Positions 41,540 to 52,363 of a stretch of 64,000 nt of DNA are shown here, piece by piece. Each line of letters opens with the position of its first letter. The first letter of the stretch is position 1. The stretch comes from Corallococcus caeni (lineage in GTDB: Bacteria; Myxococcota; Myxococcia; Myxococcales; Myxococcaceae). The position numbers were made by a program, and so were the translations under genes. The notes under the pieces were generated by a model, which had not been told where the DNA came from, did not search any database, and worked only from the letters and a program-made list of their open reading frames with translations. Location of the stretch: assembly GCF_036245865.1 (NCBI RefSeq), contig NZ_BTTW01000009.1, positions 1 to 64,000 of the forward strand. The letters run 5' to 3'.

Positions 41540-44071
41540 ATGGCCTCGAACCCGTCTTCGTCATCATCAGCGGGACGCGGGTGGATGCACCGGGTGGAGC
41601 GCACGATGGGTGCGCTGGCCTCGCACAACCACCGCCGCCCCGTCATCGCGCTCGTCTGCGCGCTGCTGCTGTCCGTCGTGGGCCTGCTGTCCGCCCGCCA
41701 CCTGACGCTCAACGCGAACCTGGTGGCCCTGCTGCCCGACTCCTTCGAGAGCGTGCAGGCCATCCACAGCCTGGAGGAGCGCTTCGGCGCGCAGGGGTGG
41801 GTGGTGGTGGTGGGCGAGGACGCGGACCCGGCGCAGCTCCAGCGGTTCGCGCAGGACCTGGCGCCGAAGCTGGAGGCGCTGCCGGGCATCCGCTACGTGG
41901 AGATCACCCGCCCCAGCCGCTTCTTCCAGAGCCATGCGCTCTACTTCCTGTCGCCAGAAGATTTGAAGGAGGTGGAGCGCCGCATCGACGCGCGGCTCAC
42001 CTGGGAGCGGCAGCACGCCAACCCGCTCTTCGTGTCGCTGGACGACGCGCCGGCCCCGTCGCTGGACTTCAGCGACATCCAGAAGAAGTACGGCGGCGCC
42101 GCGGTCACGCGCCTGGCCAGCCACCCCAGTGACTACTACCTGGATCCCGCCGCGCGCCGCGTGGTGGTGCTGGCCAAGCCGGAGACGTCGTCCGCGGACC
42201 TCACCTTCTCCCGCAACATCGTCGGCGAGGTGCAGGGCCTGCTGAAGCAGCAGGACCTGTCGAAGTACGGGCCGGGCTTCCACACGCAAATCACCGGCTC
42301 GTTCCAGAAGAAGATGGATCAGCAGTCGCAGATCACCCGCGACGTGGCGGTGTCCTCGACGGTGGCCACGGTGCTGGTGCTGCTCTACCTGCTGCTGCAC
42401 TTCCGCGGCGTCATCGCGGTGGGGCTGGTGCTGGCGCCGGTGGGCGCGGGCCTCGCGTGGACGTACGGCCTGGTGGGCGTGGCGTACGGGCAGGTGAACC
42501 TGCTGACGGCCTTCCTGGGCGCCATCCTGGGCGGCCTGGGCGTGGAGCACGGCATCCACCTGATGGGCCGCTACCTCGCGCTGCGCGGAGAGGGGAGGTC
42601 CTCCCTGGAGGCCACGCGCGAGGCGTTCACGCACACGGGGGGCGCGGCGCTGGTGTCCGCGCTGGTGGCGGCGCTCACGTTCTTCGTGCTGGGCACGTCC
42701 CGCCTGCGGGCGTTCCGCGAGTTCGGCGTCATCGCGGGCGTGGGCATGCTGGTGCTCGTCCTCGCGTATGTGCTGGTGCTGCCTGCGCTGCTGGGGCTGG
42801 TGTCGCGCTGGGGCTGGAAGCCGCGAGCGGCCTCCACGGAGACGACGGAGGCCCCGCTGGGCAACATCCTCACCCACCGGCGCGGGCTGCTCACCGTCGT
42901 GTCCGCGCTCATCGTTGCGGGCCTGCTCACGCAGCTGCCGCGCCTGCGGTTCGACTACAACATCTCCTCGTTGCAGGACCAGCGCCTGGACTCGTTCGTG
43001 CTGGACCGCGCGGTCAACCAGCTCATCGGCTATTCACAGGTCCCGCTGGTGGTGCTCACGAACTCCCGCGAGGAGGAGGCAGCGGTCGTCCGGGAGCTCC
43101 AGGCGCGCAAGCAGCAGCGGGGCGCCAGCTCCACGGTGGACTTCGTCGCGGCGCTCGCGAACCTGGTGCCGGACCGGCAGCAGGAGAAGCAGACCATCCT
43201 GAAGGACATCGGGAAGCTGTTGAAGAACGTGCCCGAAAGCCAGCTCAACCCCGCGCAGCGCAAGCAACTGGCGGAGCTGCGCGTGCAGGTGGAGGCGCGG
43301 CCCTTCACCGTGGCGGACCTGCCGCCCAGCGTGCGCCAGCAGTTCGAGGGCCGCGGCGGCCCGGGCACCGGCTTCGTGCTGGTGTATCCGTCCGCGGACC
43401 AGTCCGACGGCCAGGCCATGCGCCGGATGGCGAAGGAGGTGCGCGGGGTGAAGCTGCCGGATGGCCGGACCGCGGTGGTGGCCGGTGAAGCGATGGTGCA
43501 GGCGGACATCGTGAACATGGTGTCGCACGAGGCGCCGTTCATCCTCCTGGGCTCCACGCTCACGGTGCTGGTGGCCATGTGGCTGACGCTGGGCTCCCTG
43601 CGCAGCGCGCTCCTGTGCCTGATGCCCACGGTGGTGTCGCTGTTCGCGATGCTGGGGCTGATGCCGCTGCTGCACATGGAGTTCAACTACCTCAACATCC
43701 TGGTCATCCCGGTGCTCATCGGGACGACGGTGGACGCGGGCGTGCACCTCATCACGCGGCTCACGTCGCCGGGCAGCGACTTCGTGCGGGTGTATTCGGA
43801 GACGGGCAAGGCCATCTGCGGCGGCCTGCTCACGAGCGCGGTGGGCTTCGGCGCGCTGCTCCTCGCGGACCACCCGGGCCTCAACTCGATTGGGGCGCTG
43901 GCGAACGTGGGGTTCGGGATGAACCTGCTCATCATGCTGGTGACCTTCCCCGCGCTGCTGCTGGTGCTCTCCGAGCGCAAGCGGCGCCACCGTGCGGTTC
44001 CCCCGCGTCCCCGGGGTGCGCAACTCATGGGAGACGGCCAGGGTCCTCACCGGCCCACGCCCACCCATTAG
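41540..44071 (+). CDS. MMPL/RND-family lipid exporter (paralogue)
   Basis: 843 residues from the ATG at 41540; ATGs at 41585 and 41606 are alternatives and the upstream part of the frame to 41342 is not family-like. Its order of helices and its motifs match the neighbour: GGLGVEHGIHLMGR and GTTVDAGVHLITRL. The first periplasmic domain shares phrases with the divergent gene (SLDFSDIQKKYGG, LSKYGPGFHTQITGSF). Two such paralogues facing away from a common 440-bp region probably came from a local duplication with inversion. It is likely to export a lipid, perhaps the product of the nearby operon. Confidence 0.87.
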   Translation: MASNPSSSSSAGRGWMHRVERTMGALASHNHRRPVIALVCALLLSVVGLLSARHLTLNANLVALLPDSFESVQAIHSLEERFGAQGWVVVVGEDADPAQLQRFAQDLAPKLEALPGIRYVEITRPSRFFQSHALYFLSPEDLKEVERRIDARLTWERQHANPLFVSLDDAPAPSLDFSDIQKKYGGAAVTRLASHPSDYYLDPAARRVVVLAKPETSSADLTFSRNIVGEVQGLLKQQDLSKYGPGFHTQITGSFQKKMDQQSQITRDVAVSSTVATVLVLLYLLLHFRGVIAVGLVLAPVGAGLAWTYGLVGVAYGQVNLLTAFLGAILGGLGVEHGIHLMGRYLALRGEGRSSLEATREAFTHTGGAALVSALVAALTFFVLGTSRLRAFREFGVIAGVGMLVLVLAYVLVLPALLGLVSRWGWKPRAASTETTEAPLGNILTHRRGLLTVVSALIVAGLLTQLPRLRFDYNISSLQDQRLDSFVLDRAVNQLIGYSQVPLVVLTNSREEEAAVVRELQARKQQRGASSTVDFVAALANLVPDRQQEKQTILKDIGKLLKNVPESQLNPAQRKQLAELRVQVEARPFTVADLPPSVRQQFEGRGGPGTGFVLVYPSADQSDGQAMRRMAKEVRGVKLPDGRTAVVAGEAMVQADIVNMVSHEAPFILLGSTLTVLVAMWLTLGSLRSALLCLMPTVVSLFAMLGLMPLLHMEFNYLNILVIPVLIGTTVDAGVHLITRLTSPGSDFVRVYSETGKAICGGLLTSAVGFGALLLADHPGLNSIGALANVGFGMNLLIMLVTFPALLLVLSERKRRHRAVPPRPRGAQLMGDGQGPHRPTPTH

Positions 44072-44117
44072 GCCGAGGCGTCGCACGCCCGGCCGCGCAC
44101 GCGCAAGGAGCGGCACG

Positions 44118-44828
44118 ATGTCTCAGCAATGGATCTGGATGAGCCTGGCGGCGAGCACCCTGGCGCTGGGCTCCGCGAACGCCCAGGTGGATCCGAACTC
44201 CGCGGCCGCCATCACCAACAGCCAGCCGAACCCGGGAGCGCCGGCGGGCACGCCCCCCACCGCGTCCGCGGGCAGCCCCATCGGCAACCCGTACACGGAG
44301 CCGCTGGGCGACCCCACCGGCGCGGCCAACCCGGGCATTGGCGGCAGCGGCACGAGCACGGGCGCGGTGATTCCGCAGCCCTACAGCGCCCAGCCGTTCG
44401 TCGCCGGCACCGCCCCCAGCACCCTGCCGCCGGGCCCCGGTACCAGCACGACCGTGACGGGCAACGGCACGGTGGTGGCGCCCGGCACCAGCACCACCGT
44501 GACGGGCACCGGCGCGGTGCTCCCTGGCACCAGCGGCACCGTGGCGGGTTCAACGGGCTCCACCGCCACCACGGGCGCGCTGATGCCACCCGCCACGACC
44601 ACCCCCGGCACCATGCTGCCGGGCGCCTCCAACAGCACCGTGACGCCGGGCACTCCGACGGGCACGACGTCCGACATGGGGGTGGTGCTGCCGCCCGCCA
44701 CCGGCCTCACGCCCCCGGGAATCACGGGCTCCCAGCCCACCACGCTGTCGCCGGACAGCAACACGTCCAGCAACTCCGTGACGTCGCCCGGTGGCGGCGA
44801 CGTGACCCAGCGCCCCCTGGGACCGTGA
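44118..44828 (+). CDS. Low-complexity Thr/Gly/Pro-rich secreted protein
   Basis: 236 residues with AAGGAG before the ATG. A signal peptide is present (SLAASTLALGSANAQ). The mature chain is almost entirely Gly, Thr, Ser, Pro and Ala with short repeats such as GTSTTVTGNGT and GTSTTVTGTGA. No cysteine or fold is evident; an extended, disordered surface or matrix protein is likely. It starts 46 bp after the exporter gene on the same strand and may be co-transcribed with it. Confidence 0.7.
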   Translation: MSQQWIWMSLAASTLALGSANAQVDPNSAAAITNSQPNPGAPAGTPPTASAGSPIGNPYTEPLGDPTGAANPGIGGSGTSTGAVIPQPYSAQPFVAGTAPSTLPPGPGTSTTVTGNGTVVAPGTSTTVTGTGAVLPGTSGTVAGSTGSTATTGALMPPATTTPGTMLPGASNSTVTPGTPTGTTSDMGVVLPPATGLTPPGITGSQPTTLSPDSNTSSNSVTSPGGGDVTQRPLGP

Positions 44829-45053
44829 AGCGCTGGCGGCCTCCGGCCAGGCGCCCCTCCCCCGGGTGACAGGGAGGGCGTGCGCTGGCGGACGTGCAGC
44901 CCCTTGCAACCCTCCCATTCCACCCGCCCCCGCCGTTCCCCGAGCAGGCAGGCGGATGAGCCACCCCTGCACACACCGAGGGGCCTGCTCACCTTCGGTC
45001 CTGCAGGTAGCCAGGACCTTTCAAGCAGTCAGACTCCTATCGGGGGAATCCAC

Positions 45054-45635
45054 ATGAAGAAGTTCCTGAAGACCCAGCTGACGGTGGCGGCGGTTCTCGC
45101 GGGCGCGCTCGCGCTCGGTACGGGCTGTAAGTCGGATCAGTCCGCGACGCGCGGCACGGAACCCACGCCGGCCTCCGACTCCACCATGCCCACGGACTCC
45201 AGCGGCACCGGGACGGACACCTCCGGCTCCGGCACCACCACCACGCCGCCGCCCAGCAGCGGCGGCTCCGGCTACGACACGGGCAGCGGCTCGTCGCAGG
45301 ACTCGACGATGCCTCCCTCGGACATGAGCACCGGCGGCTCCGGCACGACGGATGAGAGCGCGCAGCCGCCCTCCACCAACGAAGGCACCATGGATCCGGG
45401 CACCGGCGGCGCGGGCACCGGCGAGGCCGAGCCGGGCGTGCACGACGGCGAGATGACCGAGCCGGGCACGGGCGGCTCCGGCACGTCCACGGACGACGGC
45501 ACCACCCCGGACGACAGCACCCTGCCCAACGACTCCACGCTCGACCCGAACAGCTCCGGCGCCAAGGGCGACATGACCACGCCGACGCCGGACTCCACGG
45601 GCACGATGGCGCCCAACACCGGCACCACGCGCTAG
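45054..45635 (+). CDS. Low-complexity Ser/Thr/Gly/Asp-rich lipoprotein
   Basis: 193 residues with GGGGGAATCC before the ATG. The signal peptide ends in LGTGC (lipobox). The rest is a disordered Ser/Thr/Gly/Asp/Pro chain with repeats of the form GTGGSGT and DSTMP. Its composition parallels the preceding gene, although that one is not a lipoprotein. Acidic low-complexity lipoproteins of this kind are typical of the myxobacterial surface but have no assigned role. It is followed by a very strong terminator. Confidence 0.72.
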   Translation: MKKFLKTQLTVAAVLAGALALGTGCKSDQSATRGTEPTPASDSTMPTDSSGTGTDTSGSGTTTTPPPSSGGSGYDTGSGSSQDSTMPPSDMSTGGSGTTDESAQPPSTNEGTMDPGTGGAGTGEAEPGVHDGEMTEPGTGGSGTSTDDGTTPDDSTLPNDSTLDPNSSGAKGDMTTPTPDSTGTMAPNTGTTR

Positions 45636-45685
45636 GCCCCTCCACCCTCCGCCGTGACACCCACGGCGGCGCGGTGACTTCAGCA

Positions 45686-45715
45686 GCGCCCGCGACCCTC
45701 ACCGGTCGCGGGCGC
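45686..45715 (+). terminator. Strong rho-independent terminator after the 45054-45635 gene
   Basis: GCGCCCGCGACC (45686-45697) and GGTCGCGGGCGC (45704-45715), a perfect 12-bp stem with a 6-nt loop, are followed on the plus strand by TTCTTTCGTTT. A weaker hairpin (CCGCCGTG / CACGGCGG) lies just before it. Confidence 0.85.
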
Positions 45716-45767
45716 TTCTTTCGTTTCCAGCGCCAGGCCTGGCGCACGAACCCCGCGCGAACAACAA

Positions 45768-45802
45768 GACCCCGCCGACGCCCATGCGGCGTCAGCGGGG
45801 TC
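45768..45802 (-). terminator. Terminator of the 70-residue gene at 45827-46039
   Basis: A 15-bp stem with one G-U type mismatch (45768-45782 / 45788-45802) and a 5-nt loop. Read on the minus strand it begins about 25 bp past the stop and runs into TTGTTGTT. Confidence 0.75.
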
Positions 45803-45826
45803 CTGGAGACAGCGGAGCCTGGAGGC

Positions 45827-46039
45827 TCAGGTCACCTTGACGCCCGGCGAATAGGGCTGCCCCACCGGTTCGATGATGCGCGGGCTCCCGTTGTCACCCG
45901 GGCCATTGCCGGGGCCACCGCCCGGGTCGAAGGTGGACGGCACGCGGTGTTCACGGCCCTCGTCCTCCGTCCCCGCTTCGCGCGCTGGCGCGGGAGGCAC
46001 CCCCTCCAGGGGAATGTGCAGCACGTCCTTCTTGCTCAT
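45827..46039 (-). CDS. 70-residue orphan peptide
   Basis: 70 residues from the ATG at 46039, which has AAAGGAGG eight bases upstream, the best ribosome binding site in this part of the window. The peptide has a charged N-terminus (MSKKDVLHIPLEGVPPAPAR), an acidic middle and a Gly/Pro-rich tail (FDPGGGPGNGPGDNGSPRI). No signal, no Cys. It has its own terminator. Function unknown; a small structural peptide or a precursor peptide is possible. The frame continues upstream to 46180 but without a ribosome binding site. Confidence 0.65.
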   Translation of the reverse strand: MSKKDVLHIPLEGVPPAPAREAGTEDEGREHRVPSTFDPGGGPGNGPGDNGSPRIIEPVGQPYSPGVKVT

Positions 46040-46285
46040 GACGAACGCCTCCTTTCCCTCCTCAGGGTGGGGAGGCCGGGGGGTTTCCGCATGCCGCCAG
46101 GAAGGGGGGCCCCAGTTGGGATGCTCGCTGGCATCCTTCGCGGCCATGGCGGTCCCCACCGGGCGCTCCCCTGCCCGCATGCCCCCCGGCCTCCGGAATG
46201 CGTTGCTCTTGGATGACAGGGAGCGACCGGGGGCTTATCCAAAGAGGTCCAGGCAGCGCGCACCCGAACCGAGAGCATCCACCGC

Positions 46286-47554
46286 ATGAAGCTGTTGCTG
46301 GCAGGCCGACGAGGAGCAAGCGACCCGCTGTTCGCCCCCCCGGAGGCGCCCCTCCCCTGGCTCCAGCGCGTGGAGGCCTGGGTCCAGCAGGTGGCGGACG
46401 GGGTGCTGGAGGGCAGCCGCATCGAGGACGGCCCCCAGGGCGCGCCCGTGCTGCGCCTGCGCCTGCACCCGGCCGCGCCGGAGGTGTCGCTGCTCGCGGC
46501 GACCCGGGAGCGCATCGTCGTGTCCGCGGAGACCAGCGCCGTGGGCCCCGGCTATCACCGCTACCTGGTGGACCTGCTCAAGCACCTGGGCGACCTGCAC
46601 GGCATCAGCTGGGCGCCGCCCGACGAGGACGTGGGCGTGGGCGACGCCACGGGCTACTTCCACACCGGCGACGCGGGCCCGATTGAAGAGCACTTCCTGG
46701 GGTGGCTCCAGCACTCCGTGGGCCAGGTGCTGCGCATGCGCAGCCTGGGCAACTCCGGCTTCGGATTGTCCATGCGCTTCGGCCACACCTTCCAGCACCC
46801 CGGCGCGCTGCTCACGCCGCTGGGCCCCCGCGACGAGCGCTGGCTGCGCACCGTGCACGAAGACCCGCGGCAGGGCACGGACGTGTTCCCCTGGTGGAAC
46901 CCCGGCGTGGACGCGCGCGAGCGCTTCACGCGCGCCATGTGCCGCCTGTGGACGGACGTCGTCTGGCGCTCGCCGCTGCTGGAGGAGGAGCGCCAGCGCC
47001 TGCGCGACGTGGCCCGGCTGCTGGAGCAGGCGTGGCGCGAGGACCCCACGCTCCCCTACCCGTGGCGCGAGTGGCAGGAGGTGCTCGGCTACCTGGGCAT
47101 GGGCGGGACGGTCGCGGAGGAGGTGCACCGCCGGGCCCTGGAGTCGCCCGGCGTCGGGCCTTCGATTGGTTACCGGCGGGGCTCCGTGCAGGTGGCGCTC
47201 CCCGAGGGCTGGGAGATCCGCATCCCCGGCTCCCTGGCCGAGACGCGCCTGGGCGACGGCAGCTGGGTGGCCCGGGACCACCGCCGCACCGTGCGCGTGC
47301 TGCCGCTGGAGGACTCCGTGGAGGACAGCCTCGCGCCCACCAGCCCCGAGCGCCGCGCCCTGGAACTGGAGCACCACGGCGCCCGCGTCAGCGGCCGCGC
47401 GTCCCTGCACATGGGCCCCGGCGAGTGCCGCCTGACGGCCCTGTGCCGCTCCGGAAACCGCCGCGCCCTCTGCGTCGTCAGCTTCGATGATCCGGACGAG
47501 CGGGACTGGGCCCTGGGCACCTGGCGCTCGCTGGACCACGCCGTCGCCGCCTGA
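46286..47554 (+). CDS. Hypothetical protein
   Basis: 422 residues, no signal peptide or membrane segment. Rich in Trp and charged residues (SMRFGHTFQHPGALLTPLG, FPWWNPGVDARERF, LPYPWREWQEVL). A beta-rich C-terminal part resembles a small domain (GWEIRIPGSLAETRLG, RALCVVSFDDPDERDW). No family is recognised. The long frame, the codon bias and the isolation from other frames support a real gene. The neighbours (glgX downstream) give no firm clue. Confidence 0.7.
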   Translation: MKLLLAGRRGASDPLFAPPEAPLPWLQRVEAWVQQVADGVLEGSRIEDGPQGAPVLRLRLHPAAPEVSLLAATRERIVVSAETSAVGPGYHRYLVDLLKHLGDLHGISWAPPDEDVGVGDATGYFHTGDAGPIEEHFLGWLQHSVGQVLRMRSLGNSGFGLSMRFGHTFQHPGALLTPLGPRDERWLRTVHEDPRQGTDVFPWWNPGVDARERFTRAMCRLWTDVVWRSPLLEEERQRLRDVARLLEQAWREDPTLPYPWREWQEVLGYLGMGGTVAEEVHRRALESPGVGPSIGYRRGSVQVALPEGWEIRIPGSLAETRLGDGSWVARDHRRTVRVLPLEDSVEDSLAPTSPERRALELEHHGARVSGRASLHMGPGECRLTALCRSGNRRALCVVSFDDPDERDWALGTWRSLDHAVAA

Positions 47555-47691
47555 CCCCGCAAGTCGTTGCGGCACCTACCACTTGCCAAAGCGCCGCCCG
47601 GTGGACAGTCAGCGCACCCGGACGTCTTGCCGCACAGCGCGGTCGCACCCACCTTCCGCGGGCACCTTCCCCACGGAATCGAGTGAGACGC

Positions 47692-49836
<2,145 letters not shown>

Positions 49837-49871
49837 TAACGTGCCGGCGCTTTTGATCAGGAGCGCAAGGG

Positions 49872-50537
49872 ATGGAGGGTGAAGGAGACGGCGTCAGGAG
49901 TGACGAGGTCGCCGTCGCGAAGGTGTACGGGGAGATCGCCTCCGCCTACGAGGTGCTCTACCCGTCCCTGCATCGCTACGGCGACCGCGTGGAGCGCTTC
50001 CTCGCGGGCGTGGTGAAGCCGGACCTGCGCGTGCTGGACGTGGGCTGCGGCCCGGCGCTGCACACGCGAGGGCTGGACGCGTCCGTGGACGTGGTGGGCC
50101 TGGACGTGGCGCCGGAGATGCTGGAACTGGCGAAGCGCGCGCGGCCATCGGGCACGTGGCGCGTGCACAGCTACCTGGACCCGGTGCCGGCGGACCTGGG
50201 CCTCTTCGACGTGGCGCTGGCCATCGGCTGTCTGGACTTCTGTGACGACCTGTCGCGCGTGCTGGGGCACCTGGGCCGGGTGTTGAAGCCGGGCGGGCGG
50301 ATGTTGTTCACGGTGCTGGAGCGCCGTCAGGGCCTGGAGGCGCACGAGGAGGCCACGCGCCGGGTGCGCACGGCGGACACGGACGTGACGCTGCACCTGT
50401 GGAGCGCGGTGGAGACGGCGCGCGCGGTGGACATCGCCGGGCTGCGCACGGACTTCTACCTGCACGCGCCCGGCTGGGAGCTGCTCGCGGAGGAGCGCAC
50501 CATGTGGTTCGGCTGGTGGTACGTGAGGCGCGGCTGA
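49872..50537 (+). CDS. SAM-dependent methyltransferase
   Basis: 221 residues, starting 35 bp after glgX. Motif I (VLDVGCGPALHTRG), motif II (VVGLDVAPEML), and motif III (FDVALAIGCLDF, then GRVLKPGGRMLF) are typical of class I Rossmann methyltransferases, UbiE/Coq5-like. No specificity residue is seen, so the acceptor is unknown. It may be co-transcribed with glgX. Confidence 0.85.
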   Translation: MEGEGDGVRSDEVAVAKVYGEIASAYEVLYPSLHRYGDRVERFLAGVVKPDLRVLDVGCGPALHTRGLDASVDVVGLDVAPEMLELAKRARPSGTWRVHSYLDPVPADLGLFDVALAIGCLDFCDDLSRVLGHLGRVLKPGGRMLFTVLERRQGLEAHEEATRRVRTADTDVTLHLWSAVETARAVDIAGLRTDFYLHAPGWELLAEERTMWFGWWYVRRG

Positions 50538-50771
50538 AGAAGCGCCGTCAGGATTCCAGCGCGCCCGCGTCTGCTGGCCCCGTCGGCGAACTTCAGGGGG
50601 CGCACGGGGTTGTCCCGAGGCGTCCGGTTCCACGCGAGGGCGCTTTGCGCCGGGGCATGGGACTCGGACGTTCCTCACGGCCATCACCGCCGGGTGTTCC
50701 TGCCGCGATTGAAGGCCGTACCGGTCGCGCGCCACCGTGAGGCGCGCATGGCTGCCCTTTGCTGGGCACAA

Positions 50772-50843
50772 CACGAACTAGCTCAACGGTAGAGCACGAG
50801 ACTCAAGATCTCGGTGTCGAAGGTTCGAATCCTTCGTTCGCCT
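50772..50843 (+). tRNA. tRNA-Leu(CAA)-like gene with class I shape and a weak acceptor stem
   Basis: The cloverleaf reads: 7-nt acceptor strand (50772-50778), D-arm GCTC/GAGC with AACGGTA loop, 5-bp anticodon stem CGAGA/TCTCG with loop CTCAAGA (anticodon CAA at 50804-50806), 5-nt variable loop GTGTC, T-stem GAAGG/CCTTC with loop TTCGAAT, and 3' strand GTTCGCC. CAA reads Leu UUG codons. True bacterial tRNA-Leu has a long variable arm, absent here. Acceptor pairs 1 and 2 (C-C, A-C) do not pair and no CCA is encoded. It could be an odd functional tRNA, a specialised tRNA or a decaying copy. Confidence 0.55.
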
Positions 50844-51113
50844 GGACCCCGTCGTTTTTCGCTGGTGCCAACGCGAGTCCACCGCGTCCTCCTCCCCACG
50901 CCGCACACTGGCCGGCCGCCAGGGCCTCCGGAGACTTCCGTGCCGTTCGCGGAAGCGCTCCGGTCGCCGTCCGTGGCCGGCATCCGGTGCGGAGGTTCGG
51001 GCGGCTGAACGCGGCTCCGGACGGTCTGTTCGCGCGACGCGCCCGTGGGGCGGCGGGGTCCTTTTCTCCAGCAGCCGGGCTGCACTCCTTTCTTGTCGTC
51101 GAGGTGACGTGTC

Positions 51114-52238
51114 ATGGGCATCGGTCGGGTGGAAGTGGCGCAGAACGAGCGGCTGTTCGTGGTGGTGAACGGGCGGGCGGAGCAGTACCTGGGGCCGGGC
51201 CGGCACTGGGTGGTGCGTCCGTTCCAGCACGTCCGCTTCGAGCGCGTGCCGCTGGAGCCACCCGTCACCCGGCTGGACGAAGCGAAGCTCTCGTTGGTGC
51301 CGGAGAAGGACCTCCAGGTGCTGGAGCTGGGCGCGGACGAGCGCGCGGTGGTCTTCCATCACGGCCAGCCGGTGCGGTGGCTGGGCCGGGGACAGCACCA
51401 GGTGTGGACGGCGCAGCGGCTGCCCGGTCGTACCGGTCGGCCCGAGTCGCCGACCGTGCGGGTGGAGCGCGTGGACGTGTCCGGGGTGGCGACGGAGCCC
51501 CCGCGTGACGAGGTGCGCGCGCTGATTCCGGCCAGTGACTACACGGAGGCCACGGCCACGGAGGGCACGGTGGCGCTGCGCTACGTGGACGGCGTGCTGG
51601 ACGCGGTGCTGCCGCCGGGCCGTCACGCGGCGTGGACGGTCGCGCGCAAGGTGCAGTTCGCGGTCATCGACCTGCGCGAGAAGCTGCTCCACGTCACCGG
51701 CCAGGAGGTGATGACGAAGGACCGCGTGTCGCTGCGGCTCAACCTGTCCGCGGCGTACCGGGTGGTGGACGCGCGGCGGCTGGCGGTGGTGGCCCGAGCG
51801 CCGGATGAAATCCTCTACCTGGCGATGCAGCTGGCGGCGCGCGAGGCCGTGTCCACGCGCACGCTGGACGAGCTGCTCGCGGCGCGTGAGGCGGTGTCCA
51901 CGGAGCTGTACGCGCAGGTGAAGTCGGGGGCGGAGGGCGTGGGTCTGGAGCTGCTGCGCTTCGGCATCAAGGACGTGGTGCTGCCGAAGGAGATGAAGGA
52001 CCTGCTCAACCGGGTCATCCAGGCGCAGAAGGAAGCGGAGGCCAACGTCATCCTGCGGCGCGAGGAGACGGCGGCGACGCGCTCCATGGCACAGACGGCG
52101 AAGGTGCTCGCGGAGAACCCGCTGCTCGTGCGGCTCAAGGAGCTGGAGGCGTACAAGGACCTGGCCGCGAAGGTGGGTCAGGTGCACCTCGTGCTCGGTG
52201 AGGGCGCGGTGCCCACGCTCCAGCTCAAGGGCGGCTGA
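51114..52238 (+). CDS. Slipin / SPFH-domain protein
   Basis: 374 residues with GAGGTGA seven to eight bases before the ATG. The N-terminal half is beta-rich with repeated (F/V)xxG(R)P-like loops. An SPFH/Band-7 domain covers about 175-310: EVMTKDRVSLRLNLSAAYRVVDARRLAVV, then TLDELLAAREAVSTEL. A C-terminal coiled region follows (NRVIQAQKEAEANVILRREETAATRSMA). Slipins organise membrane microdomains as oligomers. No N-terminal transmembrane segment is seen, which is unusual for a slipin. A hairpin terminator follows 19 bp after the stop. Confidence 0.8.
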   Translation: MGIGRVEVAQNERLFVVVNGRAEQYLGPGRHWVVRPFQHVRFERVPLEPPVTRLDEAKLSLVPEKDLQVLELGADERAVVFHHGQPVRWLGRGQHQVWTAQRLPGRTGRPESPTVRVERVDVSGVATEPPRDEVRALIPASDYTEATATEGTVALRYVDGVLDAVLPPGRHAAWTVARKVQFAVIDLREKLLHVTGQEVMTKDRVSLRLNLSAAYRVVDARRLAVVARAPDEILYLAMQLAAREAVSTRTLDELLAAREAVSTELYAQVKSGAEGVGLELLRFGIKDVVLPKEMKDLLNRVIQAQKEAEANVILRREETAATRSMAQTAKVLAENPLLVRLKELEAYKDLAAKVGQVHLVLGEGAVPTLQLKGG

Positions 52239-52256
52239 GGTCGCTGTGAGAATCGA

Positions 52257-52288
52257 GGCCCTCGGACCGGAAGTGCGGTCCGGGGGCC
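52257..52288 (+). terminator. Terminator after the slipin gene
   Basis: GGCCCTCGGACC (52257-52268) and GGTCCGGGGGCC (52277-52288) form a 12-bp stem with one G-U pair and an 8-nt loop, 19 bp past the slipin stop, followed by TTCGTGCGTT. Confidence 0.7.
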
Positions 52289-52363
52289 TTCGTGCGTTCA
52301 GCGGGTCTCGTAGGCATATGCCAACGGTTGACCCCTCCCCTTGTTTCGGGCGAGCTAGGGCGC

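Noticed and set aside
41283-41705. 140-residue plus-strand frame upstream of and into the second exporter gene
   Set aside because: Shadow composition and no ribosome binding site; most of its length lies in the divergent promoter region or out of frame with the exporter.
38494-42132. A 1212-residue plus-strand frame across an exporter gene
   Set aside because: It is a shadow of the minus-strand MMPL gene, rich in His, Gln and Arg, with no family motif.
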